Shown here piece after piece: positions 47,314 through 55,160 of a stretch of DNA of 64,000 bases. Position numbers and translations under genes: made by a program. The notes under the pieces are model-generated. The model did no database searches. It was not told where the DNA came from and was given only the letters and a program-made list of their open reading frames with translations. Numbering within the stretch: the stretch's first letter is position 1; the number at the start of each line of letters is the position of its first letter. This DNA is from Myxococcales bacterium (lineage in GTDB: Bacteria; Myxococcota; Myxococcia; Myxococcales; Myxococcaceae): positions 58,083-122,082 of the forward strand of contig JAUXRI010000012.1 of assembly GCA_030681895.1 (NCBI GenBank), read 5' to 3'.

Positions 47314-48780
47314 ATGAACTCTCTTTCGTTGAGAACGTGTCTCCTCGCGGTTGCAGGGCTCGCGGGGTGTGGCGGCGTGTCGACCCTCACGGTGTCGCAG
47401 TGCGCGTCGTCGGGCCTCTCGCTCTCGTTCGACTCCACCGTCGTGTCGCTGCCTGCGAGCGGCGAGTTGCTCACGCTCTCCGGCGCGTGTGTGAGCGCGG
47501 TCGAGTCGGCAGACGTCGAGTGGACCATCACCAGCGCGAGCCAGACGCTTCAAGGCAGCCAGCTCGCCGCATGTCGGGGAGAGCGCTTCACGGTGCAGCT
47601 GCCCGCTGCAGGCTTCATGGGCGACTTCACCGTCGAGGCGAACGTTCGCAGCGGGCCGTGCAAGAGCCCTCGGGCCATTGTCCGCATCAACCGGTTGCCC
47701 GTCGCGAGCGGTGGCGGCAGCGGCGGTGGTGAGGCTGGAGGCATGGCCGGTGGCGTCGCGATGGGCGGCGGCGTCGCTGCGGCTGGCGGCACGGCGACGG
47801 CCGGTGGAAATGCTGCTGGTGGCGGTCCGCTGACGGGGCCTGGAGCCTGCGCGTCTCCCGACGTCTTCGCGTTCTGCTCCGGCGCCGCACGAATGGGCCG
47901 GCCACCTGACGAGAGCGCCCTCATCGCCCAGCTCGCCGCGCAGTACCCCGCCGAGCTGAACCGCTGCGCCCGCCGCAACGACGAGTTCAAGCGCCTCGCC
48001 CTCGCCGCCCTGCGCGCGAGAGACCCACGCTGGGGCAACAACCTGGTGCGCGGCACGCCCGGCGACACCAACGGCAACGTCATCGGCTACTATTATGGGC
48101 CCGGCGCACCAGTGGAGGGCAGCCCGCTCACCATCCTCGTCGAGCTCGTCACCAACTGTGAGACCGCCGCACCGACGGGCCCACGCACCGCGACGTGGCG
48201 CCTGGTGTCGCCTGCCGACAGCGACGTCGGGCGGTGCTGTCAGCCGGTGGGGACGCCGGGGGTCGACGCGAAGGCGTGGACGCTCTTGAACTCCGGCTCC
48301 ACGGGAGGGACGGGCGGCGGCAGCGCAGGTGGTGGAGGTGCTGGTGGCGGCAGCGCTGGCACATGCGGCGACGCGTTCACCACGAGCTATTGCGCCGGGC
48401 CTCGTGAGCCACCCAACGAGCTCGCGTTGATTCAGCAGCTCGCCGCGCAGCACCCGACCGAGTTCTACAACTGCGACCGCCACCAGGATGACTTCGTGCA
48501 GCTCGTCGTGCGCGCGCTGCGGGCGAGAGACTCGCGCTGGGGCTTCAACTGGGTGCGCGGCATGGTGGGCGACTCGAACGGCGACGTCATCGGCTACTAC
48601 TACGGGCCCGGCGCGCCGACCGAGAACAGCCGCTTCGTCACCATCATCGACATCGTCGGCGGTTGTGGCGCGGCGGGGCAGGGCGAGAGCGTCACCTGGG
48701 GCGTCATCGGCGAGGCCAATCAGGCGGAGTGCTGCGCTCCCACCGGCGCCGAAGGGTGGACGTTGACGCCGCTGAGATGA
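47314..48780 (+). CDS. Lipoprotein with two copies of an unrecognised domain
   Basis: A 488-residue lipoprotein (leader MNSLSLRTCLLAVAGLAGCGG). After an Ig-like N-terminal part and a GGGSGGGEAGGMAGG linker, a domain of about 125 residues occurs twice, at about 185-325 and 350-485, separated by another Gly/Ser linker. Both copies share ESALIAQLAAQYP / ELALIQQLAAQHP, R-x-x-D-[ED]F-x-x-L, ALRARDPRWGNNLVRG / ALRARDSRWGFNWVRG, then GNVIGYYYGPGAP / GDVIGYYYGPGAP, and Cys pairs near the ends. I do not recognise the domain. It looks like a recent internal duplication of an extracellular module. Confidence 0.75.
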   Translation: MNSLSLRTCLLAVAGLAGCGGVSTLTVSQCASSGLSLSFDSTVVSLPASGELLTLSGACVSAVESADVEWTITSASQTLQGSQLAACRGERFTVQLPAAGFMGDFTVEANVRSGPCKSPRAIVRINRLPVASGGGSGGGEAGGMAGGVAMGGGVAAAGGTATAGGNAAGGGPLTGPGACASPDVFAFCSGAARMGRPPDESALIAQLAAQYPAELNRCARRNDEFKRLALAALRARDPRWGNNLVRGTPGDTNGNVIGYYYGPGAPVEGSPLTILVELVTNCETAAPTGPRTATWRLVSPADSDVGRCCQPVGTPGVDAKAWTLLNSGSTGGTGGGSAGGGGAGGGSAGTCGDAFTTSYCAGPREPPNELALIQQLAAQHPTEFYNCDRHQDDFVQLVVRALRARDSRWGFNWVRGMVGDSNGDVIGYYYGPGAPTENSRFVTIIDIVGGCGAAGQGESVTWGVIGEANQAECCAPTGAEGWTLTPLR

Positions 48781-48867
48781 CCCGTCTGACCACCGGGACC
48801 GCATCACGTGGCGCTGACGGTGCGAAAGGCCTTCACCTCGATGACGCCCCGGGGGTGAGAGCCCTGC

Positions 48868-50835
48868 ATGGAGCCGTCGCTCTCCGCCGAGCTGCTCGCC
48901 AACCGGGATGATGCCCGTCGCTGGGCCGTCTACGCCGATTGGCTCGAGGCGCAGGGAAACCCGCATGGCGCGCTGGTGTCGCTCATGCTCGAGCGTGAAG
49001 TCCGGCCGACGCGTGCCCTGGCGAAGGCCGTCAAGGAGCGTGAGCAGCTCATCAGTCAGCTGACGCCCGAGCCGTTTCGAACGCTCCTCGTGCGCGACCT
49101 GCCGCGGCTGGCGCCGGTCTTCCGTCGCGGCTTCATCTGGTCTGCAGGCGCCGCGGATGACGCCGACTTCCAGGCGATGGTGACACACCCTGCGTGTTCG
49201 TTTCTCGAGCGCGCGGTGTTGATGCCGTCGACGCTCGAACAGCTCGAGGCGTGGCTGGCGGGCGCATCGGAGCCGCTGCCGTGGCGTCAGCTCCACGTCG
49301 TCGTGCCTGAAGGTGTCGAGTCGGTTGACCTCTCACCGCTCGTGGCGCGGCTCCCCCAGCTCCAGTCACTCTCGCTCGACTGCGTGACCGAGCTGACGGC
49401 GTTCACGCTCGGCAGTGCGCCGGTGCTTCGTGCGGTGACGCTGTTCGGTGGCAGCGAGGTGGTGCTCGAAGCGGTGCTCCAGGCGTCTGCGCTCGTCGAC
49501 GTGAGCTTGAGGCTCTCGACGAGGAACCGCTACGAGCCACAAGGCATCGACCGGCTCGAGCCGATGGCGAGGCAGCTCGCGTCGGTGTCGCGGCTCGAGC
49601 GGCTCGTGCTGGAAGGGGAGCCCGGCGAGGTCGTTCGTTCGCTCGCCGAAGACCGCGGTGCCACGCGCGTCGCGGTGCGGGCCTTCGAGCTCGACGAGCC
49701 GCCCTTCGAGCGGTGGCCGGCGGGTGACGAGACGTGCTTCGTGGCGCTGCGCGGCGCGTTGACGCAGGCCCATCGCGAGGCGCTGACGCAGTTCGCGCGT
49801 CACGCGGAAGCGACGCGCGTCGTCGCGACGGTCGCCGAGGTCGACGTGGGCTCGACGGTCCTCTCGCTGCTGCGGCTTCACGGTGAAGGCGAGATGCGCC
49901 TGGTGCCGCGCGCCATCGCCAACCAGCTCGCGAAGAGCGACGCGACCCTCGACGCCGCGGCCATCACGCTCTCGGAGTCGAACAACTCGGCGAACGCGTG
50001 GGCGGTCGGTCCCCACGCGACGTCGGAGCCAGGCCGACGGCGCTCGGTCCCTGCGAGGCGGCACGACGCGGGGTTCTGGTCGCGTGACGGGCTCGTGCGC
50101 GAGGTGCTCGATGGCCTGCTCGGCTTCGACCCGGGCCTCGACGTCCTCGATGCGTTGCTGGTTCAGCTCGACCTCGGCGTTCGGGAGCCGTGGCTGGGCA
50201 ACACCGTGAAGGCGCATGAGCGTCTGCCGCTCTTCACGGACCTCGACGCACGCCGGTTCGAAGAAGAAGAGGAGCAGGACGAGTACGACGGCCGAGACCC
50301 CGAGCGCACGGACGCTCTCGACTTCGATGAGGACGACGACGACGACTGGGGCGGGGCGCAGGAGGAGGCAGCCGACGCTCCGAGTGAGTGGGGTGGCGAG
50401 CCCATCGTCCTGCCTGAGCCCGTACCTGAGTTGTCCGACGAGGTGCGCGTGCTGCCGGGCGCGCACACCGAGGACGATGACCCGGACGACGATCTCGATC
50501 GACCGCAGCCCGACGCGTTCGAGGCACGTGAAGGCGACGTGTGGAACGAAGGGCCGGTCGAGCTGCCCGAGCACCACGACGCCACCATCGGAGACCCCAT
50601 CGCGGTCGACGATGACGAGCCGCCCCGAGGTCACTTCGATGCGCTGCACGTGCCCTGCGCGAGGTGTCAGGGCCTCGAGGTGCTGCGGCGCTGTCACCGC
50701 TGCAGCGACGACGTGTGCGTCACGTGCGCGGCGGCTGGCACGACCGATGTGCTCGACGACGATGGCCGCGAGTTCCTTTGCCTCGATTGCGTCGAGCGGC
50801 CGACGGCGGCTCGCCGCGTGCGACCGCGAGCGTGA
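48868..50835 (+). CDS. TIGR02996-type leucine-rich protein with acidic linker and Cys-rich tail
   Basis: A 655-residue cytosolic-type protein. Its N-terminus (ELLANRDDARRWAVYADWLEAQGNPHGALV) is the TIGR02996 domain found in repeat proteins of myxobacteria and planctomycetes. Residues about 100-260 are leucine-rich-repeat-like (LPQLQSLSLDCVTELTAFTL). An acidic, disordered stretch follows (EEEEEQDEYDGRD, DEDDDDDWGGAQEE), then a C-terminal Cys/His cluster CARCQGLEVLRRCHRC, CVTC and FLCLDC, able to bind two zinc ions. Function unknown; the layout suggests a protein-interaction scaffold. Confidence 0.8.
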   Translation: MEPSLSAELLANRDDARRWAVYADWLEAQGNPHGALVSLMLEREVRPTRALAKAVKEREQLISQLTPEPFRTLLVRDLPRLAPVFRRGFIWSAGAADDADFQAMVTHPACSFLERAVLMPSTLEQLEAWLAGASEPLPWRQLHVVVPEGVESVDLSPLVARLPQLQSLSLDCVTELTAFTLGSAPVLRAVTLFGGSEVVLEAVLQASALVDVSLRLSTRNRYEPQGIDRLEPMARQLASVSRLERLVLEGEPGEVVRSLAEDRGATRVAVRAFELDEPPFERWPAGDETCFVALRGALTQAHREALTQFARHAEATRVVATVAEVDVGSTVLSLLRLHGEGEMRLVPRAIANQLAKSDATLDAAAITLSESNNSANAWAVGPHATSEPGRRRSVPARRHDAGFWSRDGLVREVLDGLLGFDPGLDVLDALLVQLDLGVREPWLGNTVKAHERLPLFTDLDARRFEEEEEQDEYDGRDPERTDALDFDEDDDDDWGGAQEEAADAPSEWGGEPIVLPEPVPELSDEVRVLPGAHTEDDDPDDDLDRPQPDAFEAREGDVWNEGPVELPEHHDATIGDPIAVDDDEPPRGHFDALHVPCARCQGLEVLRRCHRCSDDVCVTCAAAGTTDVLDDDGREFLCLDCVERPTAARRVRPRA

Positions 50836-50931
50836 AGCCGGCGCACCGCGCGCCAGCTCCCTTCTCGGCGCAACCGCGCGCGAACTCGGCCCCCCCGTCC
50901 GAAGGCCGTGGTCGTCGAGACGACTGGCCGG

Positions 50932-52515
50932 CTACTGCTCGAAGCAGAACAGCCGCGCGTTCATCAACGTGCCGCACGGGTTGTTCGACGCGTTCGTCCA
51001 CGGCGACGTCGTGAAGCTCCCCCCCTCGGCGCGAGTGCCGCTGAAGCTGTTCGACGTGCTCGTCCACCCGGAGCAGTGCGTGTTCGTCTGACCGCCGCTG
51101 AAGGTGGCCGAGGTGCCGACGATGGTCGTGCCCGTCAACGCGTGGGTGTTGGTGAAGGTGGGGGTGACGCGCCGCTCGGTGGCGCTGATGGTAGCGCCGA
51201 GGGTGCCGTCGGTGAGGTCGGCCCAGTCTCGCGCGATGAGGGCCCTGTCGCCGTTGCGAATCCAGCTCCCGCCGTCGCGGGTGAAGCGCGTGGCCGGTGA
51301 CGAGGTCGGGTCCGAGAGCCACGCGCGGAACGTGCCGCCGAGCCCTGCGTCGTTGGCGAGGTCCTGACAGATGGAGTCACCCTTGAGCACGCCGCCGTCG
51401 GGCGCGCCGACGCCGAAGTTCGGGTTGTGCTGCGTCGACGTGACGAAGACGAGCCGGCCTGTTTCACAGCGCGAGACATTGCAGAACGTTCGAGGTTGGG
51501 AGGCACAGTCGGCGGTGGTGTTGGCGCAGGTCGTCGTGCACGCCGCGCTGGCCCCAGTACATCGGTAGGGTGCGCAGGCGAGAGAAGTGCTGGGCACGAA
51601 GGTGTCGGTGGGGCACATCGCGCCGGTGCCGGCGCAGGTCTCGGCGACGTCGCAGGTGCCGGCCGCGGCGCGGCACACGACGCCCGCGTCGAGAATCGCG
51701 TCGGCAGGGCAGAGCGTCGCGACGCCGTCGCACACCTCGGCGACATCGCAGCCTCCACCAGCAGCGCGACAGATGAAGCCGGGCGGGTGGCGCTCATCGG
51801 CCGGGCACGTGCCCAGCGCGCCAGTGCAGGTCTCTTCGCGATCGCAGGCGCCGGTCGAGGCGCGACACACGGTGCCGCTCGCCACCAACACCTCTGGCGG
51901 ACACGAAGGACTCGCGCCCGTGCACGTCTCGGCGACGTCGCAGCTGCCGACCGATGGGCGACACGCGGCGCCACCGTCGACGAACGCATCGGCGCCGCAG
52001 CTCCCGTTGGTGCACACCTCGGCCACGTCACACGCGCCGGCTGCTGCGCGGCAGATGCCTCCGTTGGGCACCGGCGCGCAGGTGCCGGTGAGCTGGCCAG
52101 TCCGCGCCATGGAGCACGCCTGGCAGCCATCGGTGCAGGCGGTGTTGCAGCAAACGTTGTCGACGCAGAAGCCGCTCTGGCATCCGGTGCCCGTCACGCA
52201 GGCTTCGCCGAGGGCCGCAGGAGCGCCTCCTGCTGCACCACCCGCCGTCATGCCGCCGCCGGTGCCGGAGACGCCGCCGCTCGAACCGCCGCCTGTTCCG
52301 CTGGTACCGCCGCTGGTACCGCCGCCTGTCCCGGTGACGCCGCCACTCGAGCCGCCGCCCGTCCCGCTGACACCACCGCCCGTGCCGCTCGTCCCTCCTG
52401 CCACCGCGCCGCCGCCACTGCCCACCTGGCCTGCATCAGTCGCGGGCGAAGGCCCTGAACACGCCACCATCGCCACCGCCGCCAACCCCATCGTCCACGT
52501 CGTGAATGAATTCAT
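50932..52515 (-). CDS. Cys-rich lipoprotein with DUF1554-like C-terminus
   Basis: A 527-residue exported protein; the leader ends in VAMVACSG. A Gly-rich linker of TGGGSSGG-type repeats occupies residues about 30-95. The middle 220 residues contain about seven Cys-rich modules of pattern C-R-A-x-x-G-x-C-D-x-x-E-x-C-x-G-x-x-x-x-C-P, common in myxobacterial surface proteins. The last 150 residues match a DUF1554-like fold (ICQDLANDAGLGGTFRAWLS, TSPWTNASNNPCGTLMNARL, FCFEQ), related to the endostatin/lectin-like fold. Probably a surface adhesin. A perfect palindrome overlaps its start codon (separate entry). Confidence 0.8.
   Translation of the reverse strand: MNSFTTWTMGLAAVAMVACSGPSPATDAGQVGSGGGAVAGGTSGTGGGVSGTGGGSSGGVTGTGGGTSGGTSGTGGGSSGGVSGTGGGMTAGGAAGGAPAALGEACVTGTGCQSGFCVDNVCCNTACTDGCQACSMARTGQLTGTCAPVPNGGICRAAAGACDVAEVCTNGSCGADAFVDGGAACRPSVGSCDVAETCTGASPSCPPEVLVASGTVCRASTGACDREETCTGALGTCPADERHPPGFICRAAGGGCDVAEVCDGVATLCPADAILDAGVVCRAAAGTCDVAETCAGTGAMCPTDTFVPSTSLACAPYRCTGASAACTTTCANTTADCASQPRTFCNVSRCETGRLVFVTSTQHNPNFGVGAPDGGVLKGDSICQDLANDAGLGGTFRAWLSDPTSSPATRFTRDGGSWIRNGDRALIARDWADLTDGTLGATISATERRVTPTFTNTHALTGTTIVGTSATFSGGQTNTHCSGWTSTSNSFSGTRAEGGSFTTSPWTNASNNPCGTLMNARLFCFEQ
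52225..52420 (-). repeat. Gly-rich linker repeats in the DUF1554-like lipoprotein gene
   Basis: Imperfect 18- and 36-bp units encoding SGTGGGSSGGV / TGTGGGTSGGT occur five to six times. They form an extended linker between the lipid anchor and the Cys-rich modules. Confidence 0.7.
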
Positions 52516-52568
52516 TCAACGCATTCAAGAGTAAGTCGTGAGTGCTGGCAATAAGTCATTCGACTTAC
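52504..52568 (-). promoter_or_regulatory. Palindromic operator-like sites at the 5' end of the 50.9-52.5 kb gene
   Basis: A perfect 14-bp palindrome GAATGAATTCATTC (52504-52517) overlaps the start codon. Upstream, an 8-bp inverted repeat GTAAGTCG (52531-52538) / CGACTTAC (52561-52568) encloses 22 bases, with a third half-site TAAGTC at 52552. The area is notably AT-rich for this genome. Likely repressor sites, or RNA structure for the first one. Confidence 0.5.
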
Positions 52569-52699
52569 AACGTCACGGGTCCCCAGATGTGCGCGTGAAA
52601 TCGAACCGGAGCACCGCAATTTCAGCTGCTTGGGCTATGTCGATTTGGCCTTCCGCCGTTCGTTGAGTGCGCAACCACCCGTTGCACCGGAGCGAAGCC

Positions 52700-53119
52700 A
52701 TGGCTGAGACCTACGCGAAGAAGATCGGCACCAAAGAGAAGCCCACGAAGCTGAAGACCCCGCCGCGGTCGTCCGACTACACGATGCACGTCGAAGAGAA
52801 GGACGGCGTCGAGGTGCTGGTCTGCACGGTGGGCAAGACGGTGCTGCTCTACCAGCTGCGCGCCATCGACGATCTCCACGCGATGCTGAAGAAACACGGC
52901 GACTGGATGGAGCTCGGCTCGGCCGACGAGCAGAAGCCCGCGAAGGACGGCACGGTCGAGGCATGGGGCCGCTCGCCGAAGAACCCGGTCAAAGGCTGGT
53001 ACGGGCTCAAGAAGGGTCTGCGGGGCCGTTTCGGCATGTACCTGCCGCCGCTGATGGAGCACCTGGGCCTCGCGGAGCTGACCCACGAAGCCAAGGGCAA
53101 CAAGATGCAGGCGAAGTGA
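52700..53119 (+). CDS. Small conserved-looking cytosolic protein, unknown
   Basis: A 139-residue protein rich in Lys and Gly. Strong sequence character is seen in SDYTMHVEEKDGVEVLVCTV, AIDDLHAMLKKHGDWMELG, DGTVEAWGRSP and GWYGLKKGLRGRFGMYLPP. I believe this belongs to a conserved hypothetical family of Proteobacteria and Myxococcota without an assigned function, but cannot name it. The ATG at 52700 is preceded by GGAGCG. No signal peptide or membrane segment. Convergent with the small membrane protein gene (1-base gap). Confidence 0.75.
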   Translation: MAETYAKKIGTKEKPTKLKTPPRSSDYTMHVEEKDGVEVLVCTVGKTVLLYQLRAIDDLHAMLKKHGDWMELGSADEQKPAKDGTVEAWGRSPKNPVKGWYGLKKGLRGRFGMYLPPLMEHLGLAELTHEAKGNKMQAK

Positions 53120-53120
53120 C

Positions 53121-53372
53121 TCAGTGCCAGGCGAACTGCGCGATCACCAGCAGCGCAGACACGCCGAGGCACGAGAGCATCGACAGCCCACCGAGCACGA
53201 AGAGCAGCGCGGCGAGCCCGCTCTGCTTCTTCTTCGCGAACCGCGCGCCGAACACGATGGCCACGACGCTCAGGACGAGCGCGAAGCCCGCCATGCCCGC
53301 CATCACCGCGTCGTCATCCGAGCGGCGCGACGCGACGACCTGCTGCTGCGCGACCGTCAGCGGAGAAGGCAT
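53121..53372 (-). CDS. Small membrane protein, two TM helices
   Basis: An 83-residue protein with two hydrophobic segments, AGMAGFALVLSVVAIVFGARF and LAALLFVLGGLSMLSCLGVSALLVI, separated by a basic loop (AKKKQSG). The N-terminal 22 residues are polar. Nothing shows its function. It lies 9 bases downstream of the small acidic secreted protein on the same strand and may be the last gene of the sigma-factor operon. Confidence 0.65.
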   Translation of the reverse strand: MPSPLTVAQQQVVASRRSDDDAVMAGMAGFALVLSVVAIVFGARFAKKKQSGLAALLFVLGGLSMLSCLGVSALLVIAQFAWH

Positions 53373-53381
53373 GCCGCCACC

Positions 53382-53579
53382 CTATCGCTCCAGGCTCAGC
53401 TCCTGAAGCAGCTCGAGGTCGGTCGACGAGTCGAGGTTCTCGAGCAGCTCGAGGTTCTTCACCACCTCGAGGTCCTCTGCAGACAGGGCTTTCGGAGCCA
53501 CCGCAGCCGTCGTCGCCGGAGTGACGGTGACGCCCGCGTCGAGCGCCAGCACCCACAGCATCACCAGGGGCCGAATCAT
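53382..53579 (-). CDS. 65-residue secreted acidic protein sharing a motif with the anti-sigma factor
   Basis: A short protein with a signal peptide (MIRPLVMLWVLALDAGVTV) and an acidic, Leu-rich mature end (LEVVKNLELLENLD..DLELLQEL). The same kind of sequence ends the anti-sigma factor encoded two genes upstream (NMELVEDLDLVGL..DVEVIELLKEL). The ATG overlaps the stop of the DUF3106 gene (ATGA), so it is translated with it. Inference: a periplasmic partner or mimic of the anti-sigma tail. Confidence 0.7.
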   Translation of the reverse strand: MIRPLVMLWVLALDAGVTVTPATTAAVAPKALSAEDLEVVKNLELLENLDSSTDLELLQELSLER

Positions 53580-54046
53580 TGGCGCCGGCGCTCCTTGAGG
53601 CGCTCGCGCAGCTGTTGCTTCTGGTCGTCGCTCATCGAGCGCCAGCGCTGCAGGTTCTCGCGCAGCTGCTCCCGGCGTTCGGGGTTCTCTCGAATCCACG
53701 AGCGCAGGCGCTGACGCAGCTCCTTGCGTTGCTCCGGGTCGAGTTTGCGCACCTCTTTCATGCGCTCGCGCAGCTCGGCGCGCTCCTGAGGCGAGAGCTT
53801 GTTGAACGACTTGAAGTTGTCGCGAATGCGCTCGCGCTCGTCGGGCGGCATCGCCTTGAAGCGCTCCCAGTTCGCCTTCACCCGCTCGCGCTCTTCGGGA
53901 GGCATCGCCTTGAAGGCCTTGAGCCGCTCACGGAGCTCCTGCTTCTTCGCGTCGGGCAGCGCGTTGAAGCGCTCCACCGCCGACGGCTCCTGCGCGAGCG
54001 CGCTGCCAGCCACCGTCATCAGCATCACCACGATGAGCGTCTTCAC
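53576..54046 (-). CDS. DUF3106 exported protein
   Basis: A 156-residue protein starting at GTG with a signal peptide (VKTLIVVMLMTVAGSALA). The mature part is highly charged and made of repeated helical units such as RFKAMPPDERERIRDNFKSF and LRERMKEVRKLDPEQRKELR, characteristic of DUF3106. It is usually found beside ECF-type sigma factors in Proteobacteria. It resembles CpxP-like envelope stress proteins only in general character. The GTG overlaps the anti-sigma stop (GTGA). Confidence 0.85.
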   Translation of the reverse strand: MKTLIVVMLMTVAGSALAQEPSAVERFNALPDAKKQELRERLKAFKAMPPEERERVKANWERFKAMPPDERERIRDNFKSFNKLSPQERAELRERMKEVRKLDPEQRKELRQRLRSWIRENPERREQLRENLQRWRSMSDDQKQQLRERLKERRRQ

Positions 54047-54504
54047 GGCTTCACCTCCAGCTCCTTGAGCAGCTCGATGACTTCCACGTCTTCGGCCGAG
54101 GCGAGCCCGACGAGGTCGAGGTCCTCCACCAGCTCCATGTTCTGCGCGAGCAAGACCTGGTCTTCTTCGACGATGGCCGGCATCTCGTCTCTGCCGCGCG
54201 TCACGACGAACAGCAGCGCTGCGGCCGCGAGCGCCATCACGGGGACGAGCCGCGGCAGGCTGAACCACGACGCCTTCGGAGCCGCGCCTTCGTCGAGCCT
54301 GCCCAGCACGCCGGCCTTCAGCGCCGCCGAGGGCACCGGCGCGGACACGCGCTTCATCAGCGTCACCGTCTGCCGCAGCTTCGCCTCGAGCGCCTTGAGC
54401 TTCGGGTCGCGCGCCAGCTGCGCTTCCACCTCGCGCCGGTCCTGCTCCGAGAGCTCGCCGTCGATGTACGCGGTCAGCTCGATCTGCCAGTTCTTCTCGC
54501 TCAT
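54043..54504 (-). CDS. Anti-sigma factor, single TM
   Basis: A 153-residue membrane protein following directly on a sigma-factor gene (4-base overlap). The cytosolic part begins WQIELTAYIDGELSEQDRREVEAQLA, the typical first helices of zinc-type anti-sigma factors, but without the H-x-x-x-C-x-x-C motif. A membrane helix (LVPVMALAAAALLFVV, about residues 88-103) leads to a short acidic periplasmic tail. That tail is repeated in the small secreted protein of the same operon. Likely holds the sigma factor at the membrane until an envelope signal arrives. Confidence 0.82.
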   Translation of the reverse strand: MSEKNWQIELTAYIDGELSEQDRREVEAQLARDPKLKALEAKLRQTVTLMKRVSAPVPSAALKAGVLGRLDEGAAPKASWFSLPRLVPVMALAAAALLFVVTRGRDEMPAIVEEDQVLLAQNMELVEDLDLVGLASAEDVEVIELLKELEVKP

Positions 54505-55103
54505 GCCAGACTCCTCGACGGCAACAGGCCCTGCTGCCAGGCCTCGACGTGCTTCATGACGGTGACGGTGGCGCGGTGAATGAGGCTTTTGACGGCTGAC
54601 TCGGTCGACTCCAGCGCCTGCGCGATGTCGCGGTAGGCCATGCCTTCGAAGCGGCACATGGTGAAGGCGGCGCGCTCACGGGCGCTGAGCTGCTCCATCG
54701 CCGAGGCGACGGCGGCCTCGAGCTCGCGGCCTTCGAGCGAGAGCTGCGGGCTGTCGACGGCGACCTCGACCTCGAGCGCCGCGTCATGTTGTTCCGTCGT
54801 CATCTCGCGCGCCTCCTGCTGACGCTTCTCGTCGAAGCGGCGCAGCTCGTTGAGGCAGTGGTTCGTCGCGACCCGGTAGAGGAACGTCTTGAACTTCGCG
54901 TCGACGGAGTAGCGGGCCGCCGACTTGAACAGCTTGACGAAGACGTCCTGCGCGAGCTCTTCGGCGCGCGCCTGGTTCCCGACGAAGCGCCCACAGAAGC
55001 GCACCACCCCTGCCTGGTGCTTGTCGAAGAGCTTCGAGAACGCGACTCGGTCACCGCGCCCGACCGCCACCATCAACCGCGCGTCGTCATCTTCGGCCAG
55101 CAC
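54501..55103 (-). CDS. RNA polymerase sigma factor, ECF type
   Basis: A 200-residue sigma-70-family factor. Region 2 is visible as LMVAVGRGDRVAFSKLFDKH and EELAQDVFVKLFKSAARY then FKTFLYRVATNHCLNELRR. Region 4 is visible as LSARERAAFTMCRFEGMAYRDIAQAL then ESAVKSLIHRATVTV. There is a linker of about 35 residues and no regions 1 or 3, so it is ECF type. GTG start, no alternative ATG nearby before region 2. First gene of a five-gene, mostly overlapping operon ending with envelope proteins, implying an envelope-stress regulon. Confidence 0.9.
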   Translation of the reverse strand: MLAEDDDARLMVAVGRGDRVAFSKLFDKHQAGVVRFCGRFVGNQARAEELAQDVFVKLFKSAARYSVDAKFKTFLYRVATNHCLNELRRFDEKRQQEAREMTTEQHDAALEVEVAVDSPQLSLEGRELEAAVASAMEQLSARERAAFTMCRFEGMAYRDIAQALESTESAVKSLIHRATVTVMKHVEAWQQGLLPSRSLA

Positions 55104-55160
55104 GTGTTCTGGAACCCCGCGGCGACGATAAAGTCTCGCTCAACGAAACCGGCTGTGAAG

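Noticed and set aside
47248..49296. 682-codon open frame on the minus strand
   Set aside because: It runs antisense through the two-domain lipoprotein and the TIGR02996 gene, has Arg-rich composition and no recognisable domain.
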